Shown here: piece by piece, positions 19,679-28,593 of the stretch
Layout of the letters: each line of letters starts with the position of its first letter
How positions within the stretch are numbered: the stretch's first letter is position 1
Assembly (NCBI GenBank): GCA_902363395.1
Contig: CABIZZ010000004.1
Coordinates: 23,767-87,766, forward strand
Source: Streptococcaceae bacterium
Lineage (GTDB): Bacteria; Bacillota; Bacilli; Lactobacillales; Streptococcaceae
Direction of reading: 5' to 3'
Length of the DNA: 64,000 nt
Notes under the pieces: generated by a model
The model's input: only the letters and a program-made list of their open reading frames with translations
Told to the model about the DNA's origin: nothing
Databases searched by the model: none
Program-made: the position numbers and the translations under genes

Positions 19679-20596
19679 TTATTCTTCCTCTTCTGCTAGG
19701 AGTTTAGCGCGTGTGGCTTCGTCGAGAAGTGGGTAACCAAGTTTTTTACGTTCTGCGACGAAGGTTTTGGCTACGACACGGGCCAAGTTACGGATGCGGG
19801 CAATGTAGCCAGCTCGTTCTGTAACGGATACCGCTCCACGAGCATCAAGCAAGTTGAAGGTATGTGAACATTTCAAAACATAGTCATAAGCTGGGTGAAC
19901 CAGACCCAATTCCAAGGCACGTCCTGCTTCTTTTTCAAATTTTTCGAAGTTTTCAAGAAGCATATCTTGATCAGAAACTTCAAAGCTGTATTTTGAGTGT
20001 TCGTATTCTGGTTGAAGGAAAATTTCTCCGTATTTAACCCCTGGAGCCCACTCAATATCGTAAACGGAGTCCACTTCTTGGATGTAAGAAGCCAGACGTT
20101 CCAAACCATAAGTGACCTCAGCAGTAACAGGAGCAGTTGCCAAACCACCAACTTGTTGGAAGTAAGTGAACTGAGTGATTTCCATACCGTCCAGCCAAAC
20201 TTCCCAACCAAGACCAGCTGAACCAGTTGATGGGTTTTCCCAGTTGTCTTCAACGAAACGAATATCGTGTTCCAATGGGTTGATGCCTAATTTTTCCAAA
20301 GACTCAAGGTAGAGCTCTTGGATATTTGATGGAGATGGCTTCATAACCACTTGGAATTGGTGGTGTTGGTAGAGACGATTTGGATTTTCACCGTAACGAC
20401 CATCAGCTGGACGACGAGAGGGCTCTACATAAGCTGCATTCCATGGTTCCGGACCAATGGCACGAAGGAAGGTGTAAGGACTCATCGTACCCGCACCTTT
20501 TTCGTTATCATAAGCCTGCATGAGCATACAACCCTGATCATTCCAGTATTGTTGCAAAGTCAAAATAATTTCTTGGAAGGTTAGTTTATTGGACAT
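19679..20596 (-). CDS. glyQ: Glycyl-tRNA synthetase alpha subunit
   Basis: A 305-residue class II catalytic chain of GlyRS. Recognisable blocks are [19 protein letters not shown] at the start, [35 protein letters not shown] (class II motif 2 region) and the C-terminal [19 protein letters not shown]. It forms an alpha2beta2 enzyme with GlyS. It is the second gene behind a T-box leader, after a GFA-family gene. Confidence 0.97.
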   Translation of the reverse strand: MSNKLTFQEIILTLQQYWNDQGCMLMQAYDNEKGAGTMSPYTFLRAIGPEPWNAAYVEPSRRPADGRYGENPNRLYQHHQFQVVMKPSPSNIQELYLESLEKLGINPLEHDIRFVEDNWENPSTGSAGLGWEVWLDGMEITQFTYFQQVGGLATAPVTAEVTYGLERLASYIQEVDSVYDIEWAPGVKYGEIFLQPEYEHSKYSFEVSDQDMLLENFEKFEKEAGRALELGLVHPAYDYVLKCSHTFNLLDARGAVSVTERAGYIARIRNLARVVAKTFVAERKKLGYPLLDEATRAKLLAEEEE

Positions 20597-20631
20597 ATTT
20601 TACTCCTTTATTTTATATTATCTTTTTAGGT

Positions 20632-21003
20632 TTATTTATCAAGCAACCAAGAAAAAGCTGGATCCTGAAAAATATGACGTTTGGGAATAGTTTGTAAATT
20701 CTGATCGCATTCATCTATTGTACCTAATTTCAAAGCACAGACTTCTGGTATATTTTCTTGAACAGTGAAAATTTGACTATGACAGTTCTGGCAGTAATAA
20801 CGCTGTTTTCCTGGAGAAGAACTATACGTAACAAGCTTTTCTTTTCCATGCAATACTAGATTTTTACTGCTAACTTTAGCATTAACTGTATAGGCAGACG
20901 CAGTTGCTTTCCGACAGAATGAACAGTGGCAAAAAACTAATTCAGATAATTCCTCATCTAGAGTGTAAGTCACTGCTTTACATAAACAAGATCCTTTAAG
21001 CAT
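20632..21003 (-). CDS. GFA-family zinc protein (CENP-V/GFA fold)
   Basis: A 123-residue protein with the cysteine pattern of the GFA family: GSCLCKAVTY near residue 4, CHCSFCRKATASAY near 25-40, and YYCQNCHSQIF near 69-80, giving two zinc sites. Family founders bind glutathione-formaldehyde adducts, but many members have unknown substrates, so no reaction is assigned. It starts about 35 bp after the T-box terminator stem and ends 35 bp before glyQ, so it should be transcribed only when the T-box reads through. This placement is unusual. Confidence 0.85.
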   Translation of the reverse strand: MLKGSCLCKAVTYTLDEELSELVFCHCSFCRKATASAYTVNAKVSSKNLVLHGKEKLVTYSSSPGKQRYYCQNCHSQIFTVQENIPEVCALKLGTIDECDQNLQTIPKRHIFQDPAFSWLLDK

Positions 21004-21037
21004 TGTACTCCTTTCTACTTAGGCATTAGACGAATTC

Positions 21038-21236
21038 AAAAAGAACCGAATTTCAACACCCAAGCCTTGCGACTAGGGGCGTCAGAAACGCGGTTCCACC
21101 CTAATTTATTACTTCATTTTATTCTACTGTACTCAGCTATCTACTGAGAGAAAGCGCCACTTGCTTATCTTGTTCTGCTTGGCTTTCACTATCCCAAGCT
21201 CGCTAAAAAAACGCCATAAGCCTTTCTTTCTTGACT
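21038..21236 (-). promoter_or_regulatory. T-box riboswitch (glycine) upstream of the GFA gene-glyQ-glyS
   Basis: On the minus strand the leader contains the T-box core AGGGTGGAACCGCG (complement at 21086-21100 region) followed by a terminator whose arms GAACCG and CGGTTC enclose the anti-terminator bases and end in TTTTT. Upstream lies a long Stem I with an apical CTTGG/CCAAG helix; a GGC in GTGGCGC after it is a plausible specifier codon for glycine. Uncharged tRNA-Gly should stabilise the antiterminator and allow transcription of the synthetase genes. Confidence 0.92.
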
Positions 21237-21239
21237 AGT

Positions 21240-21268
21240 ATTATAGCAGATTTCTATCCGAGTGTAAA
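21240..21268 (-). promoter_or_regulatory. Promoter of the glycine T-box transcript
   Basis: TTTACA (minus strand, 21263-21268), 17-bp spacer and perfect TATAAT (21240-21245) lie just upstream of the T-box leader. Confidence 0.75.
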
Positions 21269-21304
21269 CAAAAAACAAGTCTGAAACAGGTGTTTCAGAC
21301 TTGT
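21269..21304 (-). terminator. Terminator of the surface protease gene
   Basis: A 14-bp perfect stem (21275-21288 with 21291-21304, GG loop on the plus strand) followed on the minus strand by a T-run. It is about 30 bp after the protease stop. Confidence 0.88.
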
Positions 21305-21332
21305 CGCAATTTCTTTCAAAGAAAGGGGAAGG

Positions 21333-24300
21333 TTATGGGCGTTTTGCAACCTTTGGTTTCTTCCCATTTAATTTTTTCTTAGCAGCTTTAACCTCTGCTA
21401 AGGCCACCTTAACTTCCTGTTGACTAGCACCAGGATTAGCCAGTACAGCTTGAGCGCGGATAAAGGCTTGAAGGTAGTCTACCTTCACCTTATCTGCTGC
21501 ATAGATAAACTTCGCGTTCTTAGCTTGGAACTGAAGTTCTGCCGCAATCAATTTCTTAAGACTTGAGAAATCGGTTGTTTTTCCATTTAGCTGTTGATCA
21601 GCTACTTGGTAGCTCGCAAGTGCTTGGTTGATTTGCTCTTGTGTCACACCTTCACGAACGAGCAAGAGGGCCAATTCCTTAAAGCTTTGATCAAAAGCAC
21701 GTCGAGCGGAATCCTTAGCGTTGGCATAACGACCTGTTTTTGAGGTTACATCATAAGCAGCAATGGCTGATTTAAGCGCTGTAAAATCAGACTCTTTCCC
21801 ATCTAATTGACTCGTAACCAATCCAAGATTTGAAAAGATTTGGTTAACCTCTGTTTGTGATAACTTAGCTGCAAGAGCTTTCTGAGCTTCTTGATAAGCT
21901 GCATCATAGGCTAAACGTTTTTCACTCGTTGCATTAAAGTACTGTGGAGTGCTGGTCAAGTTCGCTTGTTGAGCCAACAATTGCAACAATTGGGTCTTAA
22001 TGACTACAGAAAGTTTTGCGAGATTGTTTTGGTCCGCTAGGACGGTCACAGTTGGTGCCTCCTCAAGCAGCTCATAACCTGTTGGTAGACTGACTGAAAT
22101 CGTATAAGTTCCAACTGGGACATCTTTCCCAAAAGCGTTCTTGCCATAGCGTTGAACTGGAAGAACAAAGGTTTCACCAGCTTGATTTTTCAAGACAACT
22201 GGTGTTGTTCTTGGTACTGCTTGATCAAAGACCAGGCTCAAAGGTGCAGTGACAATCTCTTTGGCCAAGAATTCAATGTTCTTAAAGCTGTCCTCTGCAG
22301 TGATTTCAAATTTCTGAGTTCGTTGGCTGACAAGTTTCAGATCTGATTTGTCATAGGCAAAGAGTTCTGCCACGTAGCTACCAAACTTAAGGAAATTGAT
22401 TTCTTTCCCTTTGTCTAAGTTGACATACTGTCCTTGATCATCCTTGATACGGTAGACAAAATCGGTATCTAATTCTTTATGTGTATCGGCATCTAGGACT
22501 GACACCTTAATCCGGCCACTATCTTCAGTACCAGCAAAATCAGCAAGAGAAGCAAAGTCGCGGTTTCCAGCGTAGTCTTCTACCACATAGTAAAGTAAGT
22601 CTTTACTGATTCCTTCTGGAAGAGTATAGCCACCATCTTCATTTGCCGTTAAATAGACACGGTTTTCAAAGCGACTAGTCTTCCCTAGGGCGTCTTTCCC
22701 CTCTTTAACCAGGGTCCCTTCTTCATCAAAGGCTTTGACATAGAAGACTTGCTCTCGTAAGATTCCACCATTGCCAACATCTTTTGTTTTGCGAGCATAG
22801 AAGGTTTCTACTCCATCCTTCTTGGTCGTATAACCTGAAGTCAAGACTGGTTTTTGGGTATCGATTTGGAGATTAAAGCGAACAACTTGCTCTTCTGCTC
22901 CTGGAACGGCTGGCGTATAGCGAACTTCATAGACATAGTGACCATCCGCTACCTTTTCACCCTTGGCATCCGTTCCTTCCCAAGCCGTATTGTCGACTAG
23001 ATAAGATCGTTTCCCACGTCCGTCAAAATAATTCTTACGAGCAGAGAAAAATCCTGTACTTGACCAAATTGGATTAGCAAATGCTTGATCATCTGCCTTG
23101 TAGACAGCTGCTTTCATATTTTTTAGGTTTCGCAAGACGACTGCACGATACTGCACATAATCTTTGTTCCCATCTCCATCTGGAGAAATAGCCAGACGGA
23201 CATTTCCATCAGCATCCAAGTGGAGGACGTTCAAACCTTCTGGTGTTTCCACTGTTCCAAGAACGATTGGGCTTCGTTCTGCTGTTTCCTTCTTAGCAGT
23301 CGTATAGAGCACATCATTCGCGTTTGAAACTAAAGAGGTGACGTTCGCATTGGATGGCACGTGTTTGGTTTCTGGAACATCATAGTAGAATCCTGATTTC
23401 CCTTCTCTTACCAAGTTGTAGATTGGTTTTTCAACCGCAGGGATATCTTGGAAGGAACCACGGAATCCAATAAATGGAATGCTAACCACATCGCCGTCAT
23501 CTGCTGGGTCCACAAAGCGAACAAAGCCTTCTAAGAAGTAACCGTTCGGCATCAATTTAGTCAATTCTTCTGCAAACTTAGATGCATCGACAGTCACCGT
23601 CACTGTCTGACTACTATGGGCTTTTACAGTGACATTTGGCCATACAGTCTCTGTTAATTTCCGTGGCTTCAAGGTAAAGTGATCGTCTTTTACATCGTCG
23701 GTAGTGGTATTCACAATCATCTTCAACTCTCTATCAGTATCAGAAATATTATGAACAGTCACATCAAAACTGAATCGATCTTCCACATTACCAAGAGTTA
23801 CGCTTGGGTAAGCATCTTCATTCGTTACATATAAATCTGTTGAGACGGCTGCAGCAGTATCTACAATCCCTGCCCCTTGTTGACGTACCGAAGTGTAGGC
23901 TCCCGTTTCTTTGTTGAAGTGCGGTTTTGCAGTTGACATGATCAAGGCCTTAACCGTTGCAGATAGCTCCTCTGGTGAAAGTTCTGGATGATGAGCTTGG
24001 AGGTATTCCTTCACCAAAGCCGAAACCCCAGCCACATGAGGAGAGGCCATACTGGTTCCGCTGATACTGCCATAGCTATTATCATTTAGTGAAGAGAAGA
24101 TCGATCCACCAGGTGCTGTGACATCCGGTTTTAATTGTCCATCCGTTGAGACTCCCCAACTAGAGAATTCAGACATCTTCCCAGCGTCAGGGTTTGGACG
24201 GTTATCCAGACTACCATCAAAGACTATCTTGTAGTCTTTGTCTTTGATCGCTTTTCCATAGCGCTTGGAAATAAATACCGCAGGGATTTTTTTCGCATCG

Positions 24301-25823
24301 CCTTCGAGACCCATTTTGACATTTGCGCCTTCGACACTGTTGTAAATGAGGGCACCAATCGCTCCTTTTTTATAGACATTAGCTACCTTATCTGAGAAGG
24401 TGATTTCACCACGTTTGATGAGGGCGACTTTACCAGTCAAATCGAGACTCTCTAAATCACTCTCACGCCCCAAGCCAGCATCCACATAGTCATATTCTTT
24501 CCCATTTTCGAAATTGGCATCTGTTTCAGCTGCTGTATAGGTGAACTTCCCTTTATCCAAGTCCGCATTATCTTCCAAACCACGAACTGTAAAGACTTCT
24601 TCTGTTACGAATGAATCATTTACTGAGGCAACTGAAATAGACTCTTCTACGGTTGAAGGACTACCCACGACACCATAATCAGGGTTTTCAGCACTTGGGT
24701 TGTTATAACCGTATCCATAGGTATTGCTATTACCCGCAGCGATGACGACACTAACCCCTTTGGCGCGTGCTCGTTGGATCGCTTCTCTGACAGCAGGACT
24801 AGCATTCACTGTAGATCCTGTCCCAGATCCTAGACTCATGTTAATGACATCGGCTCCCAATGCCACTGCGTCATCGATCGCTTTCACATAGACAACATCG
24901 CTAGTGGATCCACTACGATCAGAGAAAACCCGCATAAACATCACTTGGGCTTCTGGAGCAACTCCGTATACGTAGTTGCCATCCCCAGCTTTTTTGTCAG
25001 GGTTCCCAGTCGCGATCCCTGTCACGTGCATACCGTGTGAATCATGGTCTTTTTCTTTGATATTGTCATCTCCATCCATATAATCATAGGCAAAGACAAC
25101 CTTATCGTTGTACCATTTTCCGTAGTCAATTCCCGCTGCTTTTTTTGCAGCTTCTAATTCTGTTTGATTTTTGAATTTCCCTTTTGTAGGGTCTGAAATC
25201 CGCAATACTTCATGGTAGACATCTAAACCAGAGTCAATGACTGCAACAACAGTCCCTTCACCCTTGTACCCTTTTTCCCAAGTTTGGGGCACATTAATAA
25301 TCGTATTACTGCTGATACTTAATGGCTTATCTTCAGCTTTCTTTTCAGTACGTACTTCCGTTACAGGTTTAGCCTCACTCTTCTCCTCTGTTGAAGAAGG
25401 CTTTGCTGCTGTTTTTTCCTGTCCTTCGGGTGCTTTTTCTACAGTTTTATCTTCGGTTTTAGTTACGACTTCCGCTTGCTTTTCAGTAGCTGGAGCCTCT
25501 GTTTTGGCTTCCTGCGTAACAACTTGGCTATCTGATTCGACAGATGGAGTTGTTGCCCCTTTGTCTGAGGAGACCGGCTCGTCAACAACTTTACCATTTT
25601 CAACTACTGAGCCTGTAGTCTGCTCACTTGCCTGATTCGTTACAGGAGACGCAGACTCACTTGGCGATACTGGATTTGCTTCTGCAGATGCAACGACTGC
25701 AGTCTCTGGCTGTTTCGCTTCATCAGCACTTACATTCCCTGCTCCAAAGACAAGAACAGATCCTAACAGCACCGATGCAACACCAAACTTATATTTTCTC
25801 AATGAGAAACGCTGTTTACTCAT
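21333..25823 (-). CDS. prtA: Large subtilisin-like (S8) cell-surface serine protease, PrtA/C5a-peptidase-like
   Basis: A 1496-residue secreted protease. It opens with a YSIRK-type signal peptide (FSLRKYKFGVASVLLGS, cleavage near residue 33), then a repetitive Glu/Lys/Thr-rich propeptide to about 165. The S8 domain has Asp197 (VIDSGLD), His263 (HDSHGMHVTG), Asn365 and Ser591 (SGTSMASPHVAG), with a PA insert at about 440-535. Fn3-like domains follow, and the C-terminus holds three FIVAR-like helical repeats ending in LDGK/LNGK. There is no LPXTG; the tail is basic (KKLNGKKPKVAKRP). Known relatives degrade casein, host proteins or complement C5a. The symbol is by similarity to pneumococcal PrtA. 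Confidence 0.9.
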   Translation of the reverse strand: MSKQRFSLRKYKFGVASVLLGSVLVFGAGNVSADEAKQPETAVVASAEANPVSPSESASPVTNQASEQTTGSVVENGKVVDEPVSSDKGATTPSVESDSQVVTQEAKTEAPATEKQAEVVTKTEDKTVEKAPEGQEKTAAKPSSTEEKSEAKPVTEVRTEKKAEDKPLSISSNTIINVPQTWEKGYKGEGTVVAVIDSGLDVYHEVLRISDPTKGKFKNQTELEAAKKAAGIDYGKWYNDKVVFAYDYMDGDDNIKEKDHDSHGMHVTGIATGNPDKKAGDGNYVYGVAPEAQVMFMRVFSDRSGSTSDVVYVKAIDDAVALGADVINMSLGSGTGSTVNASPAVREAIQRARAKGVSVVIAAGNSNTYGYGYNNPSAENPDYGVVGSPSTVEESISVASVNDSFVTEEVFTVRGLEDNADLDKGKFTYTAAETDANFENGKEYDYVDAGLGRESDLESLDLTGKVALIKRGEITFSDKVANVYKKGAIGALIYNSVEGANVKMGLEGDAKKIPAVFISKRYGKAIKDKDYKIVFDGSLDNRPNPDAGKMSEFSSWGVSTDGQLKPDVTAPGGSIFSSLNDNSYGSISGTSMASPHVAGVSALVKEYLQAHHPELSPEELSATVKALIMSTAKPHFNKETGAYTSVRQQGAGIVDTAAAVSTDLYVTNEDAYPSVTLGNVEDRFSFDVTVHNISDTDRELKMIVNTTTDDVKDDHFTLKPRKLTETVWPNVTVKAHSSQTVTVTVDASKFAEELTKLMPNGYFLEGFVRFVDPADDGDVVSIPFIGFRGSFQDIPAVEKPIYNLVREGKSGFYYDVPETKHVPSNANVTSLVSNANDVLYTTAKKETAERSPIVLGTVETPEGLNVLHLDADGNVRLAISPDGDGNKDYVQYRAVVLRNLKNMKAAVYKADDQAFANPIWSSTGFFSARKNYFDGRGKRSYLVDNTAWEGTDAKGEKVADGHYVYEVRYTPAVPGAEEQVVRFNLQIDTQKPVLTSGYTTKKDGVETFYARKTKDVGNGGILREQVFYVKAFDEEGTLVKEGKDALGKTSRFENRVYLTANEDGGYTLPEGISKDLLYYVVEDYAGNRDFASLADFAGTEDSGRIKVSVLDADTHKELDTDFVYRIKDDQGQYVNLDKGKEINFLKFGSYVAELFAYDKSDLKLVSQRTQKFEITAEDSFKNIEFLAKEIVTAPLSLVFDQAVPRTTPVVLKNQAGETFVLPVQRYGKNAFGKDVPVGTYTISVSLPTGYELLEEAPTVTVLADQNNLAKLSVVIKTQLLQLLAQQANLTSTPQYFNATSEKRLAYDAAYQEAQKALAAKLSQTEVNQIFSNLGLVTSQLDGKESDFTALKSAIAAYDVTSKTGRYANAKDSARRAFDQSFKELALLLVREGVTQEQINQALASYQVADQQLNGKTTDFSSLKKLIAAELQFQAKNAKFIYAADKVKVDYLQAFIRAQAVLANPGASQQEVKVALAEVKAAKKKLNGKKPKVAKRP

Positions 25824-25853
25824 AAAATTCCCCCTATATACTAAATTATTCTT

Positions 25854-25880
25854 ATTATACTCCTAATTTTTCAGAAAATT
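25854..25880 (-). promoter_or_regulatory. Promoter of the surface protease gene with overlapping CodY box
   Basis: A perfect TATAAT (minus strand, 25854-25859) is 31 nt upstream of the ATG. At 25866-25880 the plus strand reads ATTTTTCAGAAAATT, 14 of 15 matches to the CodY consensus AATTTTCWGAAAATT, covering the expected -35 position. CodY bound here would block polymerase, so repression during branched-chain amino acid sufficiency is inferred. Confidence 0.65.
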
Positions 25881-26022
25881 CACTCAACATTAACTTTGTT
25901 ATCAAATTGTAATATTTCCGCACATTATCTTTAATTAGTTGTTTTTTGTTTGCCTTTTGATGATTTTAATATTCAAATAATTAGATAACTGAAACAAATC
26001 ATTCGTTTTTCATCTTATTACA

Positions 26023-26058
26023 CAAAAAAAGACAGCCAGAGCAACCTCTCACTGTCTA
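26023..26058 (-). terminator. Terminator downstream of the aldo/keto reductase gene
   Basis: On the minus strand AGACAG and CTGTCT close a stem with a small inner helix, followed by seven T. Confidence 0.65.
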
Positions 26059-26071
26059 TAAATAAACAATC

Positions 26072-26914
26072 TTAAAAGTCTTTGGTATCTGGGTCCGGTG
26101 CTCCCGCCTCTACTGGGATCTTCCGAAGGAGCTCACAGTCTTCTGAGGATAATGCAATCGCAGTGCATTGTAGGTTACTTGCAATGCGCTCAGGAGTCAC
26201 TGATTTAGGCAAAGGTAAAAATCCTTCTGCTAGACTCCAAGCCAAGAGAAGCTGGGCTGGTGTTACATCATACTGTTTAGCTAATATTAGAACTGTCTCA
26301 TTTTGGAACAGCTCTCCTTGACCAAAGGGTCCCCATGCCTCCAATAAAATTCCTTTATCACGACAATAACGGACCACTTCCTCTTGATAGACTCCAGGGG
26401 CCAAGCGGATCTGATTGACTGCCGGAAGAACATTGGCACTCTCTAACAAAGCATCCAGGTGATGGGGCAGGAAGTTACTCACGCCAATAGAGCGAATTTT
26501 GCCCTCTGCCTGCATATCTTCCATGGCTCTCCAAACCTCACGATTCCGTTCTTTCCATGCCTCGTTTTCTCTGTGAGTCATAGGATTTGGCCAGTGGATG
26601 AGGTACAAATCGATATAATCTAGTCCCAATTTGTGCAAAGATTCTTCTAGGCCCTTGACAGCATCCTCATAGGTGTAACGATTATTCCACAACTTGGTCG
26701 TTACAAAAAGCTCTTCTCTTGGAATACCACTATCTTTGATAGCCTTTCCGACACTTTCTTCATTTTGATAGATGGCTGCCGTATCAATATGGCGATAGCC
26801 CGCTTCTAAGGCTACTTTTACTGCTTGATAAGCTTCCTCGCCATCTTTCGCCTTCCAAGTACCAAAACCAAGTACAGGAATGTGGCGTCCGTCATTTAGT
26901 TTGTAGCTCTTCAT
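26072..26914 (-). CDS. Aldo/keto reductase
   Basis: A 280-residue NADPH-dependent oxidoreductase of the AKR superfamily (AKR5-like bacterial branch). The catalytic tetrad is visible as Asp and Tyr in HIDTAAIYQNE, Lys in VTTKLW and His in YLIHWPNP; the cofactor site includes LPKSVTPERIASN. It probably reduces aldehydes such as methylglyoxal or 2,5-diketogluconate-type sugars; the substrate is not readable. The start MKSYKLNDGRHIPVLGFG at 26914 is the usual family opening. It begins one base after the stop of a small membrane protein gene, so the two are coupled. Confidence 0.92.
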   Translation of the reverse strand: MKSYKLNDGRHIPVLGFGTWKAKDGEEAYQAVKVALEAGYRHIDTAAIYQNEESVGKAIKDSGIPREELFVTTKLWNNRYTYEDAVKGLEESLHKLGLDYIDLYLIHWPNPMTHRENEAWKERNREVWRAMEDMQAEGKIRSIGVSNFLPHHLDALLESANVLPAVNQIRLAPGVYQEEVVRYCRDKGILLEAWGPFGQGELFQNETVLILAKQYDVTPAQLLLAWSLAEGFLPLPKSVTPERIASNLQCTAIALSSEDCELLRKIPVEAGAPDPDTKDF

Positions 26915-26915
26915 C

Positions 26916-27143
26916 TTATTTCCCGTTACTTTCCTTTGTTTTTTCACCAGACTTAGAAGTCTTCGCATTCAAGCGCAACTTTGGCTTAAAGATATTTTCC
27001 TTCGGCTGCACCATCGATTTACTAAAAAAGGCATAGAGTAAAAAGGCACTACCTGCCACTAGGATGACGGGACTACGGCGCAACATACCGTAGATAAAGA
27101 AAAACAAGCCCATCAATAAAAAACGTACGTTTATCTTATTCAT
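26916..27143 (-). CDS. Small membrane protein, 75 residues, unknown
   Basis: The start at 27143 (MNKINVRFLLMGLFFF) is preceded by GAGGTAGTTTT, better than the longer upstream frame. Two hydrophobic segments (about 6-20 and 25-42) with RRSP between them are followed by a basic, soluble tail (KPKLRLNAKTSKSGEKTKESNGK). I do not recognise the family. It is translationally coupled to the aldo/keto reductase downstream, so a link to that enzyme is possible but not shown. Confidence 0.7.
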   Translation of the reverse strand: MNKINVRFLLMGLFFFIYGMLRRSPVILVAGSAFLLYAFFSKSMVQPKENIFKPKLRLNAKTSKSGEKTKESNGK

Positions 27144-27228
27144 AAAACTACCTCGCGATTCAATTACTATCATTATACCATGTATCGGAGCAAAGAGACA
27201 AATGGCTAGATCAAGGAATCCTATTCAA

Positions 27229-27256
27229 ATAAGCTGAGACTCTCATCTCAGCTTAT
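27229..27256 (-). terminator. Hairpin downstream of nagA, weak terminator
   Basis: An 11-bp perfect stem (ATAAGCTGAGA and complement, 6-nt loop). The following minus-strand sequence has only TTATTT, so termination may be partial. Confidence 0.5.
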
Positions 27257-27320
27257 GGAATACATTCAATTTTTAGTTTGGCGATAGCAAGAGATTTGTA
27301 GTTGAACCTCTTTTTCACCA

Positions 27321-28472
27321 TTAAGCTTCAAATCGTTTTTGGCCATCCAAGAAGGTTGCTACCAACTCTAAATCTTTATCCAATACAATAAAGTCAGCGT
27401 CATAACCCTCACGGATTTGGCCACAGACATCATCAATATGGACAGATTTAGCAGGGTTGAGACTCGCCATCATGACCGCTTCATGAGGATTGGCAATGCC
27501 CCACTCAACAACATTCTTTAATCCATCTTTAAGCTTCAAGATCGAACCAGCCAGGTTCCCTGTCGATTTCAAACGGGCTGTTCCATTTTCTACGACAACA
27601 GGGAATTCACCCAACATGTAGTCACCATCTTCCAAGCCACCAGCTGTCATACAGTCGGTGATCAAGGCGATATTTTCCACTCCTTTTTGTTTGAGAAGGA
27701 TGTCGCAGGCTTTTGGATCAACGTGATGGCCATCACAGATTAACTCTGCATAAGTATGAGGAAGTTGGTACATAGCCCCAACCATTCCCAACTCACGGTG
27801 CGTCAAACCGCGCATTCCGTTATAGGCATGCACCCAGACACTAGCCCCAGCATCCACTGCTTTTTTGGCTTCGTCAAAGGTTGCATTGGAGTGACCAAGC
27901 GCAACCGTCACCCCTTCTCCTGTCACTGTGCGGACAAAGTCTTCGACACCATCTCGTTCAGGAGCAAGGGCAATTTTATTAAGCAAGCCGTTGGCTGCTT
28001 TTTGCCATGCACGGAATTCATCCATCCGAGGATCTTTCATGTAGGCTGGATTTTGAGCCCCTTTGTACTTCTCTGTAAAGTAAGGTCCTTCAAAGTATAT
28101 ACCACGAATCTTAGCACCAGACGCTTCTTGGTAGCGTGCTCCAATGTTTTCAGTGACTGCTAATAATTGCTCATAAGAAGAGGTCAAGGTTGTTGGCAAA
28201 AAGCTAGTGACCCCTGTGCTCAAGAGACCCTCACTCATAGTATGAAGGGTTCCTTCGATGTTGTTGTCCATAACGTCAACTCCACCAAATCCATGGATGT
28301 GCGTATCGACCAAACCAGGAGCAATACTATAGCCTGTATAGTCCAAAACAGTAGCTCCCTCTGGTAGCTGATCTACATGTTTCCCAAATTTGCCATCGAC
28401 AATTTCTAGATATCCTCCCTTACGAATGCCATGGGGATAAAAGAATTGATCTGCTTGTATATAAGTTGTCAT
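27321..28472 (-). CDS. nagA: N-acetylglucosamine-6-phosphate deacetylase
   Basis: A 383-residue metal-dependent amidohydrolase that removes acetate from GlcNAc-6-P, feeding amino-sugar catabolism and cell-wall recycling. Motifs are GLVDTHIHGFGGVDVMD (metal-binding His pair), YFEGPYF (Glu ligand), GHSNATFDEA and YNGMRGLTHRE, and LITDCMTAGG with the catalytic Asp. The start MTTYIQADQFFYPHG at 28472 has AAAGGAAA before it and is preferred over an upstream ATG that would overlap the promoter. A NagR-type operator and a good promoter lie upstream. No nagB is adjacent. Confidence 0.96.
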   Translation of the reverse strand: MTTYIQADQFFYPHGIRKGGYLEIVDGKFGKHVDQLPEGATVLDYTGYSIAPGLVDTHIHGFGGVDVMDNNIEGTLHTMSEGLLSTGVTSFLPTTLTSSYEQLLAVTENIGARYQEASGAKIRGIYFEGPYFTEKYKGAQNPAYMKDPRMDEFRAWQKAANGLLNKIALAPERDGVEDFVRTVTGEGVTVALGHSNATFDEAKKAVDAGASVWVHAYNGMRGLTHRELGMVGAMYQLPHTYAELICDGHHVDPKACDILLKQKGVENIALITDCMTAGGLEDGDYMLGEFPVVVENGTARLKSTGNLAGSILKLKDGLKNVVEWGIANPHEAVMMASLNPAKSVHIDDVCGQIREGYDADFIVLDKDLELVATFLDGQKRFEA

Positions 28473-28511
28473 GGTGATTTCCTTTCTTTTTCTACCGATA
28501 TATTCATACAC

Positions 28512-28555
28512 ATTATAATCCTTTGTACTGCATTTGTAAATGGTCTAGACCTATT
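28512..28555 (-). promoter_or_regulatory. nagA promoter with NagR-type (dre-like) operator
   Basis: TTTACA (minus strand, 28535-28540), 17-bp spacer and TATAAT (28512-28517) form a near-consensus promoter. Abutting the -35 is AATGGTCTAGACCTATT (28539-28555) whose core GGTCTAGACC is a perfect palindrome and resembles the operator of GntR/HutC-family NagR/YvoA regulators (ATTGGTCTAGACCAAT-like). Repression relieved by glucosamine-6-P or GlcNAc-6-P is inferred. Confidence 0.7.
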
Positions 28556-28593
28556 TTATTTAAATATATTAATATTCTCTATAAATACGATAA

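Noticed and set aside
25320..25650. Repetitive Glu/Lys/Thr codons in the protease propeptide as a possible DNA repeat or recombination hotspot.
   Set aside because: The codons vary and no exact tandem unit is visible; it is low-complexity protein sequence typical of streptococcal surface proteins.
27229..27256. The ATAAGCTGAGA palindrome as a protein-binding operator for the small membrane protein gene.
   Set aside because: It lies downstream of nagA and about 90 bp upstream of the next gene start; a hairpin ending nagA transcripts is simpler.
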